A DNA stretch of 64,000 nt from Eleginops maclovinus (GCF_036324505.1 NC_086366.1:21654927-21718926); one strand, 5' to 3'; positions 12,352 through 25,700 are shown, counted from the first letter of the stretch. The notes: a model not told the origin generated them from the letters alone. Translations and numbers: made by a program.

Positions 12352-12605
12352 TTTTTTTTTTCTTTTTCCCAAAATGTTTTTATTACATTTTTTATATAAC
12401 AATACAAAAAGAAAAGAAATAACTACAAACATTCTTCATCTGTATAATACAAGGCAATCATTTGAAGACATTATGCAGAAAAGAAAAGACACAATCTCAA
12501 GAACTGCACCGGCAATGCATCGATTCATCCTCTTGAACATTAGACACATTACATTCAGATCCGCTACATAATCAATGAAGGGCCTCCATACAATCTCAAA
12601 TGCAT
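12352..12605 (-). mobile_element. Possible L1-like LINE 3' end, 5'-truncated
   Basis: On the minus strand a short frame contains FEIVWRPFIDYV, reminiscent of L1 ORF2 C-termini. It is followed by AT-rich sequence, AATAAAAAC and an A-rich tail (the T-run near 12352-12365 on the plus strand). The evidence is thin. Confidence 0.3.
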
Positions 12606-13589
12606 TTCCACTACCTTTCAGAGGTAAATATTGTACTTTTACTCCACTACATTGAATTAATACCATAAGTTACTTTGCAGACATGGAGTAATGATATTAA
12701 AAATGATCTGCCCTTAAATAAGACTTAAGTTACATTTGGACTAAATTCCCAAACTACCCAGCAGTAAATACATGAGTTCGACCTTGCAGCTTTGATAACA
12801 CTTTTATGCATCAATAAATATAACATATTATATAAGAAATTCTGAAATTGGCCGACCTGCCTAATCAGTACTTTTACTTTTGGCCCTTTGCTATGTTTCA
12901 AGATCTGAGTACTCCTTCCAACTTTGCACACACACAGCTGGGAAATAATGCAATGATGTGTTGATGGTTGAGAGGGTGTTTCTTGACTTTGGTCAGTTAC
13001 TGCCAAGCCTCTGCAGGGGGATTTCCACAAGTGGTCGCTCAGTGGGAGCATGATGGGAGCTTGCAAACAGAATCCTGTAATACACACTGTACACACAAAG
13101 ACACAGACCAGTACTGCAGTGTTCCACTGGGGAACCATGCATCCTGTTTCAGAAATTTGAGATGTGGACGGATAATAAACTCTCTTGCAATGTTTTATTC
13201 CCCCCCTGATGATTCAGTTAAGATTTGGCAGACTTTGCTGCCAATGTTCACTTATCTGGCGCCAGGGTCAAGTACGCATTTGGCCCTTCATTACTTTACA
13301 TTTTAATGATACAAGATGCCAGTGGGAAAATATTTCACATGCCTGTGCTGCTTCTTTATCTAATAATGACTGGTGAACGTAATAAGATAAGAATTAGCTT
13401 TAAAGAGCAAGTTTAAAGAGGAAGTTTACTCAAAAAGGCTATCTTAGTGGATTTATATCCGTCTTATATCTGGTTAAAGTAGCAACAGGACAACTAGCAA
13501 TTGTCTGATTAATGGTTAGCATCACGCAATGGTGAATATTTGTGTTACTCTTTTATAATGTTTTAATAAAGAAAAGTACAACACATGTA

Positions 13590-15194
13590 CAGTGGGGCAA
13601 AAAAGTATTTAGTCAGCCACCAATTGTGCAAGTTCTCCCATTTAAAAAGATGAGAGAGGCCTGTAATTTTTATCATAGGTATACCTCAACTATGAGAGAC
13701 AGAATGAGAAAAACAAATCCAGGAAATCACATTGTAGGATTTTTAATGAATGAATTTTCAAATGATTGTGGAAAATAAGTATTTGGTCAATAACAAAAGT
13801 TCATCTCAATACTTTGTTATATACCCTTTGTTGGCAATGACAGAGGTCAAACGTTTTCTGTAAGTCTTCACAAGGTTTCACACACTGTTGCTGGTATTTT
13901 GGCCCATTCCTCCATGCAGATCTCCTCTAAAGCAGTGATGTTTTGGGGCTGTCGCTGGGCAACACGGACTTTCAACTCCCTCCAAAGATTTTCTATGGGG
14001 TTGAGATCTGGAGACTGGCTAGGCCACTCCAGGACCTTGAAATGCTTCTTACGAAGCCACTCCTTCGTTGCCCTGGCGGTGTGTTTGGGATCATTGTCAT
14101 ACTGAAAGACCCAGCCACGCTTCATCTTCAGTGCCCTTGCTGATGGAAGGAGGTTTTCACTCAAAATCTCACGATACATGGCCCCATTCATTCTTTCCTT
14201 TACACGGATCAGTCGTCCTGGTCCCTTTGCAGAGAAACAGCCCCAAAGCATGATGTTTCCACCCCCATGCTTCACAGTAGGTATGGTGTTCTTTGGATGC
14301 AACTCTGCATTCTTTCTCCTCCAAACACGACGAGTTGAGTTTTTACCAAAAAGTTCTATTTTGGTTTCATCTGACCATATGACATTCTCCCAATCCTCTT
14401 CTGGATCATCCAAATGCCCTCTAGCAAACTTCAGACGGGCCTGGACATGTACTGGCATAAGCAGGGGGACACGTCTGGAACTGCAGGATTTAAGTCCCTG
14501 GCGGCGTAGTGTGTTACTGATGGTAGCCTCTGTTACTTTGGTCCCAGCTCTCTGCAGGTCATTCACTAGGTCCCCCCGTGTGGTTTTGGGATTTTTGCTC
14601 ACCGTTCTTGTGATCATTTTGACCCCACGGGGTGAGATCTTGCGTGGAGCCCCAGATCGAGGGAGATTAGCAGTGGTCTTGTATGTCTTCCATTTTCTAA
14701 TAATTGCTCCCACAGTTGATTTCTTCACACCAAGCTGCTTACCTATTGCAGATTCAGTTTTCCCAGCCTGGTGCAGGTCTACACTTTTGTCTCTGGTCTC
14801 ATTTGACAGCTCTTTGGTCTTGGCCATAGTGGAGTTTGGAGTATGACTGTTTGAGGTTGTGGACAGGTGTCTTTTATACTGATAACGAGTTCAAAAAGGT
14901 GCCATTAATACAGGTAACGAGTGGAGGACAGAGGAGCCTCTTAAAGAAGAAGTTACAGGTCTGTGAGAGCCAGAAATCTTGCTTGTTTGTAGGTGACCAA
15001 ATACTTATTGTACCGAGGAATTTACCAATTTATTCATTAAAAATCCTACAATGTGATTTCCTGGATTTTTCTTTTCTCATTTTGTTTCTCATAGTTGAGG
15101 TATACCTATGATAAAAATGACAGGCCTCTCTCATCTTTTTAAATGGGAGAACTTGCACAATTGGTGGCTGACTAAATACCTTTTTGCCCCACTG
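13590..15194 (-). mobile_element. Tc1/mariner transposon, near-complete, TA-flanked
   Basis: The 1605-bp element has inverted ends starting CAGTGGGGCAAAAAAGTATT (left) and CAGTGGGGCAAAAAGGTATT (right, reverse complement), flanked by TA at 13588-13589 and 15195-15196. The inverted similarity extends about 200 bp and repeats the AAGTATTTGGTCA motif internally, as in IR/DR-type Tc1 elements. A second copy lies at 63638-64000. It encodes one transposase. Confidence 0.95.
13868..14827 (-). pseudogene. Tc1 transposase with C-terminal frameshift
   Basis: A 319-codon frame for a DD34E cut-and-paste transposase. The N-terminus has a paired-like helix-turn-helix region ([20 protein letters not shown], then [14 protein letters not shown]) and a basic RSGAPRKI linker. 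Catalytic residues are D in WSDETK, D in YDNDPKHTA and E in NPIENLW, with 34 residues between the last two. The frame ends early at VCETL because the T-run at 13876-13878 has three Ts where the 63.6-kb copy has four. The following minus-strand sequence would otherwise encode a further basic tail of about 20 residues. The rest looks intact, so this is a young, slightly damaged copy. Confidence 0.93.
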
Positions 15195-15199
15195 TATTT

Positions 15200-15940
15200 A
15201 ATGTTCACTGAGTGGTCTGGGACAACCTGTCATGGTGAACTTGAATTATTTTAGTGACTATTTATTTTCAGTATATTCAAATGAGTACAAGTGTTGGTAA
15301 AGATAAGAGTAAATCATGTTGGGTTTTTAACTTGTTTTAATGCAAAACAGCAGACATTGGATTGGTTGTGTTAAACTAAATAAATACATTTCTCATCAGG
15401 GAAGTATTTCGTAAAATAATGCTGCACTAACGCAGAAAATCCTATTTCATTTTGATCCAAATGATTCTTCTGGAAGTCTGGGCTATATTCCGCATGAAAA
15501 AGGAAGCAGTGGCACCAAATGCTGCTGGAATGAAGGTATCAGTTGAGCAACAATAAGAAGTTGAAATTTAATTGGATGTTACTGGTCAGTAACCCCTCCC
15601 TTTATCTGCTGTACTTCCCGTTGATGTGCACACACTTTTCTTTGAGATTTCAGGGGCTTGCTTTGAGATTACCTCCAAAGAAAGAGGTTTGGATAATCAA
15701 AGCTGGATTAAGGCATGATAACAAGTATAAGCAGGCATCTGACACGGACATCATTGCCCAGGGGCCAAAAGAGGTTCAACTTGAGCAAGAGGTTTGTGGG
15801 AATTCAATGAAAATGTTCACATTTTTTAAAGATAGTTTAAAGAAATTACGGCTCTTCCACTACATGATCAAAAAAATAATAATCGCCTCAAAGTGGAAAA
15901 ATATAGTTTCATCATGTCTAAAAGCTATTGTGCAGTGTAT
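15200..15940. other. Gene-free stretch between Tc1 and the L2 relic
   Basis: AT-rich. Short open frames only, without recognisable domains. Confidence 0.4.
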
Positions 15941-15943
15941 TGC

Positions 15944-16920
15944 TCAATAGACAACAATAATTCTTGACCCCATGGTAACCAGGCGAGCGGGTGGGTGGAT
16001 GAACTGAATGGAGGAAGAGGACCTGAGAGAACGATAGGGTGTCTTGATATGGAGGAGCTCGATGAGATACTGAGGGGCAAGATTGTTGATGGCCTTGAAT
16101 GTGAGAAGAAAGATCTTGTAGATGATGCGGTATTTGATGGGGAGACAGTGGAGTTGCTGCAGGACAGGTGTTATGTGACCGATGGAGGGGGTTTTCGTAA
16201 TGATATGGGCAGCAGAGTTTTGAAACAGTTGTAGTTTATGGAAGGACTTGTCAGGTAAACCAAAGGGGAGAGAGTTACAGTAGTCCAAATGTGATGTGCC
16301 CAGGGTGAACTAGAATTTCAGCACTGTTGGGGGAAAGAGATGGGCGCAGGCGAGAAATGTTACCTAGATGGAAGTATGCTGACCGAGTGACGTTATTGAT
16401 GTGGGACTGGAATGATTGGGTGCTATCCAGGATGACAGCCAGACTCTTAACCTGGGGAGAGGGAGAAACAAATGAATTGTCAATGAAGATGGAAAAGTCA
16501 TTTATTGTAGAGAGGGTGGATTTGGTGCCAATAAGAAGGAGTTCAGTTTGTCACTGTTGAGCTTCAGAAAGTTTTGGGAGAACCAGGATCTGATTTCCTG
16601 AAGGCAATCGGAGAGGGAGGTGGGAGGGAGGGATGTGGTGGGTTTGGTGGACAGGTAGAGCTGGGTGTCATCTTTGTAGCAATGGAACTGAATATTATAT
16701 TTAAGGAAAACATGGCCAAGAGGGAGGAGGTAGATAATGAACAGGAGGGGTCCAAGGACAGAGCCTTGGGGAACACCAGAGAGGGGGGAAGAATGAGATC
16801 TGAATGTTTTGAGTTGGACAAACTGAGTACAGCCAGAAAGATATGATTTATACCAGTCCAGGGGGGTATCAGATATTCCAATGGAGGCTAGTCGGTCAAT
16901 GATGATGGTGGATGTGTAGG
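15944..16920 (-). mobile_element. L2-like LINE relic (RT 3' part)
   Basis: The minus strand reads, with frame changes, [13 protein letters not shown] (near 16765), then [22 protein letters not shown], and finally [20 protein letters not shown] ... APQYLIELL. These are RT palm and C-terminal blocks of the L2/CR1 type. The YADD box is YKDD. The relic continues upstream at 17305-17390 beyond an insertion. Confidence 0.8.
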
Positions 16921-17304
16921 ATCTATAGTTTGATAGATATTACGGAGATTACTTCAGGTCTCGCCAGGCAAACGCATGCTATGCGTTCATCAAACTGTAG
17001 ATCATCCACTGGTCTTAGATTCTGAAAGTAGAATATACACTTCTCGCTAGAAATGTATTGGAAAAGCATTATAATAGCCCTACAATTTAGGATTTTTCAC
17101 AAAAATGAGTCGGGTGTCCGCCATGTTTTTTCTTTTCACACCGGGAGAGTTGACGATCACGTGACATGGGAACTGGCCATTAGAAATCTATAGGAAAAAA
17201 GTATGTATCCATGTCATGTCTTGAGAGGGTTATTCGTTAAATGAATACGTCTTGCCCTGTGGACCAACGTAATTATTATACGTTTACGTGTGAGACTGGG
17301 TTGG
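16921..17304. repeat. Repeat inserted in the L2 relic
   Basis: It separates two collinear pieces of the LINE RT. Ends such as TCTCGCCAGGCAAACGC and the right part ACGTTTACGTGTGAGACTGG hint at a short DNA element. No clear target-site duplication was found. Confidence 0.4.
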
Positions 17305-17395
17305 TCCAGGAGGATGAAAATGGTGAGTAGTCCAGAGCGGGCTGCCAAGAGAATGTCTTTGCTTATTTTAATAAGAGCTGTGGGAATAAAGGGTC
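17305..17395 (-). mobile_element. L2-like LINE relic, upstream piece
   Basis: The minus strand reads ALIKISKDILLAARSGLLTI then FILLD. This is the RT block just before the D-containing LDLSAAFDT box of L2-like elements, collinear with 15944-16920. Confidence 0.65.
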
Positions 17396-17399
17396 ATGG

Positions 17400-18135
17400 C
17401 TATCACATAGAGGGAAGTTCCCAGTGGGAAAAAGAAAAAAAACACAGTAGTTAATCAAAAGCCAAACATTGGTTATGAAACCCTGGCTGGGATTTAAAAA
17501 GTAATCTCCCCCCACAAACAATATTTATTTAGTTTCCCTCCTGGGCTTTGGTCTGGGAAAATGTTTTCTATCATCCAGCGCTAAAGAGGGTAAACAATTA
17601 AAAGCACATGCAGACAAACTTCAACAAAGGCAACACATAACACATTGGAATATGTTTCTAGGATGTCTCTAGGAAAAATAGCCTCTTGGCTAACTCTGGC
17701 AACAGAAATGTTGATTAATGTGCACTGTTTCTGTTAAATAAATAAAAAAAAGTAAAAGATTATTAAAAAATGTCTGAAAAACATTCCGGCGCAGCATTAT
17801 GAACTTATATCCAATCGCTCATGGGGATAAAAAAACGTGATTACTTTTGGTAAATGTTTGGTAAAAAATGCTTTAATACAAATTGGTTGTGCATCATTGA
17901 AGTAATGATGAAACTATAACCTTCCCCGCGTCAAAACATGAAACAAACAGGAAGGTCATTTTACGAATACATTCCAATTTTACGAATTTCTGGAAATTTG
18001 GTTTTGCTTTTAGGTGGGATGGGAATGTGATTACATTAAGGGTCTGAAATCTGCCATTTATTTTCTGTACAACACTCATTAGTTAATTCTGCAGTTGGCA
18101 GCCAATTAAGAGTTCAGACACTCATAACATGAATT
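17400..18135. other. Gene-free AT-rich stretch
   Basis: No supported feature. Only short open frames. Confidence 0.4.
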
Positions 18136-18139
18136 TATG

Positions 18140-18305
18140 AAAGAGGCACATGCTATTATGGGTTTTCCCTTTGCTGAAGTGTGTTCTATAGGTTTATGTG
18201 CGTGTGAATGGTCTGCAAAGGCTAAAATCACAAAGTTCCCTCTAGACTCTAGAGGGAGTTTCTCTACCACACACTCTCCCCCACCTTCCTGAAACCTACC
18301 TACAA
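18140..18305 (+). repeat. TTAA-type MITE fragment
   Basis: It contains TATTATGGGTTTTCCCTTTG, GGTCTGCAAAGGCTAAAATC and AGAGGGAGTTTCTCT, shared with the copies at 33.8, 46.6/50.4 and 9.6 kb. The right half is missing. Confidence 0.5.
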
Positions 18306-18896
18306 ATATTGGGATGGGTGCCTACGTGGATCAGAGAGAAGAATATATTATTTTATATAGGGAATGTTAAGCAATGTTAGGCTATAGGGATCAGTCTTTA
18401 GAGTAGATAGCTACAGCGGGAATGGAAAAATAAGGGCTTATCAAAAGATCATAGCCTAGGCTATGTTCAAGAGACGTCACCATGTCACCAACCTTGGACA
18501 AGAAGAAATAATGAAAATAATTTGTTAAAGTTACCAATTGGTGTATGCATATTTGTGGGTAATCAAAGAATCAACATGCGGTTTTGAGTTCTAGGTTAAA
18601 CCCATGTGCATTGATGACAACATTTCTTGATGCAAAAAAGTGTTATGGTGATAAAATTAGCCATTCCGATAATTGTTGTCGAGACCCCACCCACAGTTTA
18701 AGTGACACTTATGCATGAATTAGGACTTTGCTGTAAAATTAAGGGTTTCCCTGAATTTACTTTGAACAAATTTGTTTAATTAGCCAATCCTTTGTGTAGT
18801 ATCACTCAGCTCCAAGAGATAACAGAGATGGAGATGTATGACGTTTTGATAATTATAGGAGCCTTATCTGACACCTGCAGGGATGAAAGATGTAAT

Positions 18897-19052
<156 letters not shown>

Positions 19053-19059
19053 CCCCTTG

Positions 19060-22000
19060 CCAGTCTTGACAATGCTGTTGAAGTGACCCTGGAGGTAAAG
19101 GGGCTGGCTTGTTTAGAGTGAGGAGCTGCAGACAGATCCCATTATTCAGTTAAGAGATCCACCGCCCAGCCCTTTTACCGTCATGCCTGAGAGCACTGAA
19201 GTTTGGCTCTGTGTGTGTGTGGAACATGAAGCTTCAAAATGCAGTTTTCAGCTAGGCACTGGCTTTTGACATGCGTTTTTTAAGCAAAATGTTAAAACTA
19301 CACTTTTTTTGTTTGTTTATAAGGCCTTATTCATAAGGCTACACTCCATCAGGTTTAGACAGTCATATTCACGTACTATAAACCTCTCTTCAAGTGACCT
19401 GGGCCCTTTAAAATTGTGTAAGAATGTGTCATTGTCATTTTTGAATACCAAAATCGTGGAGAGAATAAGGAATGTGGAATCTCTACCTTGTGTTCGAGAA
19501 CATTCTGTTTTCAACGTAGAAATAAAAAGCGAAAGCACCTGCAGCATTCATTTCACTCTCCATTTCAAATGACTAATTCTTTGTACTAAATACAGGTCGT
19601 ATTACAACATGAAAAATAAATGGCGTGGTGTGATGCCCCATACACACACAACAAAGGGTTCGGCCCGGGGCAAACTTTTGCCATGTTGGTGGCAGCCACT
19701 GATGCAGCATTTGGATGGGGGGGGGGCTGCTACTCCCCATCTGGCCAGTCTGCAGCTCGGAGACAGGAGGCAACCAGCATGCATTTCATCTGCTTGGTTT
19801 CCTACATTTCTTATTTGTTCTTTAATTTGACTAGAACATCTCCATTCCCTACTTCTAGTTATTATCAGAATTTTTGGGGATTATGTATTTGAAATATGTC
19901 CAGTGAAACCAACAATCCAAACAAAATGGAACTACTGAATGTTTTTCTTAACGTTGAGAAAAATGTAGGGCTTATTTGGTTAGGGTTAGGGGGAATATCC
20001 TGAAAAAAAGGGGTCATCCTGTTACAACTCCTGAGTTGTGTGTGATACAGCCCTCAAACTTGTGTGATGGTTTCTCTCCACTGTTCATTTGTACTGAGTT
20101 TGCGTGTCTCTAGCTTGTTCCTTTGATGTTCCTATCATTGACTCCCATTCAAACAAAAAAAGGGAAGATCCTTACACAACTCTGCATACTAAGTGGTAGA
20201 ATCATTAAAGTTGGGGTCACTTATGATCTGTTTCTGCTGCTTATGTGTAGCAAGTTTCACGTTTTTATCTCTTTCCTTTGATATAGCTGCCATTGACCCA
20301 CCATTCTGGAATATTGTTGAAATGTCAAAGTGTGAGGGTTAGGGTCAGGGGCTGGGTTTACAGTAGGTTATTGGAATGAAAAATCATGAGAAACCCTGGC
20401 TACAGTAAGGGCTAGGGTAAGTTATACTGTAGGTAAGGGTTACGGGATAGGGTTAGGGTTGCATTCCTACATGACAAACAAAGAATCAAACTTCTTGATG
20501 AGTCGAAGTAAATAGTGGCAATGTTTATCAAAAGCAAAAAATATGTTTAAACATCTGGTAACAAAATTTCACCGAACTTGTGCTGTTAAACCCATGTCTC
20601 AATTACGTTAATTTATTCCCAATCACCTAACCCTAACCCTGCGTATTTGGTCAAAATACATTTTTTTATACCCATACTATTCAGATGTATTATTAATTCA
20701 TTGTATCTCTATGACATCGCTGTCCACCGTGGTTTAAGCCCCTGGCAGAAAGCAATATGACCTGTCTCTATGTACATTAGTGCTGTATGGAACTGAAAAA
20801 GCCTCACAAAGATCATAATCAGACTCTGTACACATTATTTTTCTATTTCTCCCCCTCGGAAATTCCACCATTAACTTCTTACCTTCAAATCTCCACATAG
20901 AATACAACACCTTGAATTATTTATAACTCAAGGAGTATACAAGATTGATAGATACAATGCAGGTGAGTATTAAAAACAAACAAATAAGTAGTGAGCTTCA
21001 AAGGAGCACAAGGTAACAAGAAATGGATATCCCACAACAGCAACAACGACAACTGAATTTTCACCGATTTTAGTAAAAGAACGGACCCATTTGGGGGTTC
21101 GGATGACTTCCTTTTGGAGAGTGGAGAAAGCATTATGTTTTTGTGTTCATTTCATAAAGTTTGGTTTTTATCAGCCTGAACACGGAACACAGTTCATGAT
21201 TCACATTTAACCTCTCCTTAAACATGATTCATTCAACAGTTTTCTGGGCATTTTTCGTTTTTTGGCCCCTTTTTTAAAGCTTTGGTTTTTCTGCTTTTAT
21301 AAAATGACTTATTTCACACTGGTGAACATTCGATACTCCCAATCTGGTTCTTAACTGTCTCTATTAGTGTCTGTTTGATTCTCTTTAATAAATTAGTGTT
21401 AGATGATTTTTCTAAATTGCATATTTAAAGACAACATTTTGGAAAACGAAGAAGAAAAAGAAGAAGATTTGGTTTGATTGGGACTTGAACCAGCGTCCCT
21501 TCAGTTACAAATCCATGTTCCTACCAGCTTTCAAGACTATTGATTACAAAACAAGTGCATAATCAACTTGAGAAGTTACATGTTTGTATCTAATACTGTA
21601 GGATATTAACAGGGTTTATATTTTATAATAAATATCCTTAGGGAACGTTTTCTCAACTTTTTTTTCTCATTCTTTGTGCCAGAAGTCTCAATTCAGTATT
21701 CATATCCTGAGGGTTTAATAGAGATGTATTATATAATTGTTTATATATCATTCATAGCCAGATTTATAAAACATTTGAATCATAACACATAGCAGAAATT
21801 ACTCTTTGAAATACCTGTTTGGTTGCTTTTATGCAGTATTCTTCTGAATTATTCAATTATACGAAGAGGTATTTAAAGTTCCCTAATGTTAACCCTAATG
21901 TGTGCAGATTTTGACCTGACCTAGTACAATGCTCAGATTTCGGTTCCAGAAATGTATGCAAATGAGCACATATTTAGTAAGATAAGGGCTTAATTTTCAT

Positions 22001-22190
22001 AACATACCACACCATTTCAGATCATTTGTTATGAAATAAAGTATGGTGTTAATGTAAATGATCAACTAAGGAAGATTCATGATATTACAAATATATATTC
22101 AAATTCACCTGCTGTGTCCCCCCTTTGCGCATGTATGCTTACTGTATGTCAGCCTATGAAAGACAAAGATTTCAAACCCATTGATTTAAC
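19060..22190. other. Gene-free stretch downstream of pou2af3
   Basis: No supported coding region. It contains TTAGGG-like words at 19980-20000, 20335-20465 and 20620-20640 (too short and irregular for a telomere tract) and a decayed tRNA-like block at 21470-21535 (minus GCTGGTTCAAGTCCC), possibly a SINE remnant. Confidence 0.4.
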
Positions 22191-22195
22191 ACATG

Positions 22196-22201
22196 TTTAT
22201 T
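22196..22201 (-). terminator. Candidate pou2af3 poly(A) signal
   Basis: AATAAA on the minus strand, about 226 bp after the stop codon. It is the first canonical hexamer seen there. Confidence 0.4.
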
Positions 22202-22426
22202 TAGTACAGCAACAAGTTATATGTATGAAAATAGATCTTGGTAGTAAAAAAAGAGTTATTTACACAAAAATATTTCCATTCATTCTGCATTCATAATGTT
22301 CAATACACCCAAGCAAAAGCCAGTCAGAGAACACATTGAAATGCAGCGCGGACCATCAAGCAAAGCTCCATGCTCATAAACATATTTACAGACAAAATAT
22401 ACACAAGAGAACCGATGAAGGTCTCA

Positions 22427-22774
22427 TTATAGTTCATTGTAGCACATTTCGGAGGTCATCTGCAAATCCCTCCTGAAATAGTTCTCCTCCACAGGGCAGG
22501 CGTACGGATAGTCTGTGGGGTTGTAGTAAGATGCGTATTCAGGGGCGGAGAAGCTGTCCTGCGGGCCGGGCCAGTAAGGCAGGCAGTAACAGTCCTGGAG
22601 GGTGCAGTGCTGGTAGTGGTAGTGCTCGGAGGGGAGGTCGGGGTAAAAAGGCTCTATCCTGGTGGGGGAGTCGTAGCAGGAGGAGGAGGAAGAGTCGAAA
22701 GAGTCCTGGGGTGAGTAGCTCTTGTGACCCACGGGGGCGCAGAGCTTCAGCAACTCCGGTGAGGAGCAGGTAGC
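22427..22774 (-). CDS. pou2af3: pou2af3 exon 5 (terminal)
   Basis: The acceptor is CTTCTCTTCCAG. It starts in phase 0 with ATCSSPELLKLCAPVGHKSY and ends EMCYNEL-stop. It is Tyr/Cys/Pro-rich, with FYPDLPSEHYHYQH and DCYCLPYWPG. Confidence 0.88.
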   Translation of the reverse strand, partial: ATCSSPELLKLCAPVGHKSYSPQDSFDSSSSSCYDSPTRIEPFYPDLPSEHYHYQHCTLQDCYCLPYWPGPQDSFSAPEYASYYNPTDYPYACPVEENYFRRDLQMTSEMCYNEL

Positions 22775-25700
22775 CTGGAAGAGAAGAAGATAGGATTTAT
22801 TATGAGCTCATAAATGAGACACAAGCTCACCAGGAGTGTTTTTGTTTTCATTTTCTGTGTGAATAAGGCTAAACACTACTTGGGTGAGTTATTCATGAGA
22901 AGTGTCTATAGAGGTGGGAAAGTACATTTACTCAAGTACTGTACTTAAGCATAAGTTGGAGATACTTGTACTTTATTTGAGTATCTCCATTTTATGCTAC
23001 TGTGTACTTCTTCTCATATACAATTCAGTGGTCAATCGTGTACATTTACATGTATGTACCTTCAGATACTTTACAGATATTGATTAATGATGTGAAATAT
23101 AATCAACACCAAAATCAATATCTGGAGTAAATTCACAAGCTACCCTGCAGTATACATTTGATTTCCTCATGGCCTTAGTGTATGATAACCTTCACAGTAG
23201 GCATTTAAACATATATAATTGCTGTTCAGCACTTTCAATTAATTTTTATTTGTTTGTTAAACCTATGATGTTACTGGTCAAAATGACCGAAAAGAATGGG
23301 CAAACCTAGATTATGTTCATCCATCAGATAGTACACATCAACAAATTGACATTTGGAATACATTTTTAGTGTCTATTTTTTGTATATCCACTGAAGTTAT
23401 TAATGTAAACCAATAGTCTGAGGGGGGAAAACAAACATGACAGTAGGTTAATTGGACTTTATTCAGGCTGTATTCAAGATGTACAGCAAAAAGATGGATA
23501 TTCCCTGAATTAGTCTTTTAAAGCTTGTTATAACAGCCCCTGTGTCAAATATTGATCCAAAAAGTAACAAAAGCTATCAAACAAATGTATGAGGAAGTAC
23601 AACATATCCCTATGAGGTGTATTGGAGTTGTAAAATATAAGAACAGGACTTTAGTCAATGTACGCTGTTTCTTTTCACCACTGCCTGCAGGTGATAATGA
23701 CTACATGCTGCATTCACGCCCCAACACAGGTTTCTGCAGACACATGTCCAACTCAAACATTTAATGTCTCCCGAGGCATTTCATTTTGAAATACATAATT
23801 GCTCTTAGTTGTTGCCTATAAAATGTGCATTTATTGCAATGGGAAGATGTATTGTAAATACGGAGGTGGGAGACGTACTAATTTCCTGTATTTAAGTAAA
23901 AGTAGGAGTACTAACGTGTAGGAATACTCTGTTACAAGTAAAAATCCTGCAATCAAAATGTTACTCAAGTAAAAGCATATAAGTATTGGCATCTAAATAT
24001 TGTCACAGTATCAGTAAAAGTATGCATATATTACATGTTGTCATTATAATCATTGATGTATTAATGCGTGTATCAAGCTTGTTAATGTAGCACTGATTTT
24101 AAATACTTTAATTACTGATGGGTAGCATGTAAATTTTCTCCAGGTGTAACTAACGATTTAAGGCGGATCGTCTTTTTTTTTGTTTTTAAGTCATTAATCC
24201 AAATATACTTTCAACCACTGTTTAAATAAATAGGCTTTGAAGATTCGAAGAGACCCCAAAGATAAAGAGAGGGCTCATATTTCTACATGTTTAAACAGAC
24301 AAAGCTTAAATTCCCTGTTTTTTAATGGAGTTCGGTGGGGAAAACCTACCATTCCATGGCCGTAGTAGTCCGCGTCAGAGGAGAGCGCGTGGCACCAGGG
24401 CAGCGGTAGGGTTGGAGGGGCAGGCAGGGAGGCGCTGTAGCTGCCACCGCCACCGCCACCGCCACTGCTGCTGGTGTTGTTGTTGCCACTGTAGACGTTG
24501 CCTGGCAACATCATGTCGCTGAACTGCTGCGGGATGTCGTTGAAGGAGCGCTCCTCTTGCATCTGGCTGCCGCACGAGCTGTCAGGCACCGGGAACGTGG
24601 CGGTGCTCAGCTGGAAGGCAGGTGCTCCACAACCGCGCACGTCATCTGGAGAAATGGCAGGAGGAGGGTCCTCATGGCGAGCTGACGGAATTAAATAAAA
24701 CGTTTGATTACAAAAATGTTTAAAAGCACATAAAAAGGATACAGCTCCGGGACAAAGTTAAGAGACCGCTCCTCATTTTTCTTAAATGGCAGCCATACGT
24801 GTCTGTTAAACTCCAACACGGAGAACTGCTGTCAGAAGTTTATAGAATACAATAAAAGACATACCTATAAATACTAAACCAGAGAAACAGATAATGCAGC
24901 AGTGGTCTTTTATTCTTTTCCGGAGCTGAATTACATATCTGTATTATAACATACATATCAGCTACACAAAAACGTTTAAAAACAGCACAAATATTGCATT
25001 CCCAATAAAAAAACATCAACATATTTTAATCCTTATTTTAGGTCACGGCGAATAACTGAGGAGCATCGGGGAAATGTTTACAAGGCATCTGCATGGAAAC
25101 ACAGGAAGACATTTAAATAGGCCTATAAGTCCACAGTGATGTCATATTACCATCAGCCAACACATTTGGATGTAGCCTAGCCTTCGTTTATAAGAAGGGA
25201 ACCTGCACTTTTGCTATTGAGCTTTCAATTGCCTTGCTGCCTAGAATTACTTTCCAAGTATTTTTTTATGTTATGACTGAATGGGGGGCTTCAATGTGAG
25301 TATTTTGTTGCTGCTTCTGCAGGGTCATGGCAGGTTGCTGTGTGTCATTGAGGAATGATATTTGTTTTGGACTTTTTATTTTATGTATGCAGCTGATCTG
25401 CTGCCTTGCTGCAACTACAGTGAGGATTATCCAACATTTTACTAAACAATGGGATTTGTTTTTGTTACGCTGGATTTTTATTGCAGAAAATATTGGTTCA
25501 AATTAATTTCAAGTTGACATGGACACTTCATGTAGCCTGCGATTGATTTAGGCCAGGTTTCAGTCATAGGCTTGAATGGGGTTGTTTATACTGCTTGGAC
25601 TTGGTAGGCGTCTGGGTGAACTTACTTTGAAAAGTGGACGAGCAAAGTCCCTGCAGATCTGAGCACGCCTGGGATATCTGCTCACGAGGAGGGAAAAAGA

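Noticed and set aside
14178..14846. 222-codon plus-strand frame opposite the Tc1 transposase
   Set aside because: It is a shadow of the transposase on the other strand, with no recognisable protein features.
20330..20660. TTAGGG-like words (also near 8430-8700 and 19980)
   Set aside because: Only scattered one- or two-unit matches with irregular spacing. Not a convincing interstitial telomere tract.
22531..22773. 80-codon Arg/Ser-rich plus-strand frame
   Set aside because: Antisense shadow of the Ser/Tyr-rich pou2af3 terminal exon.
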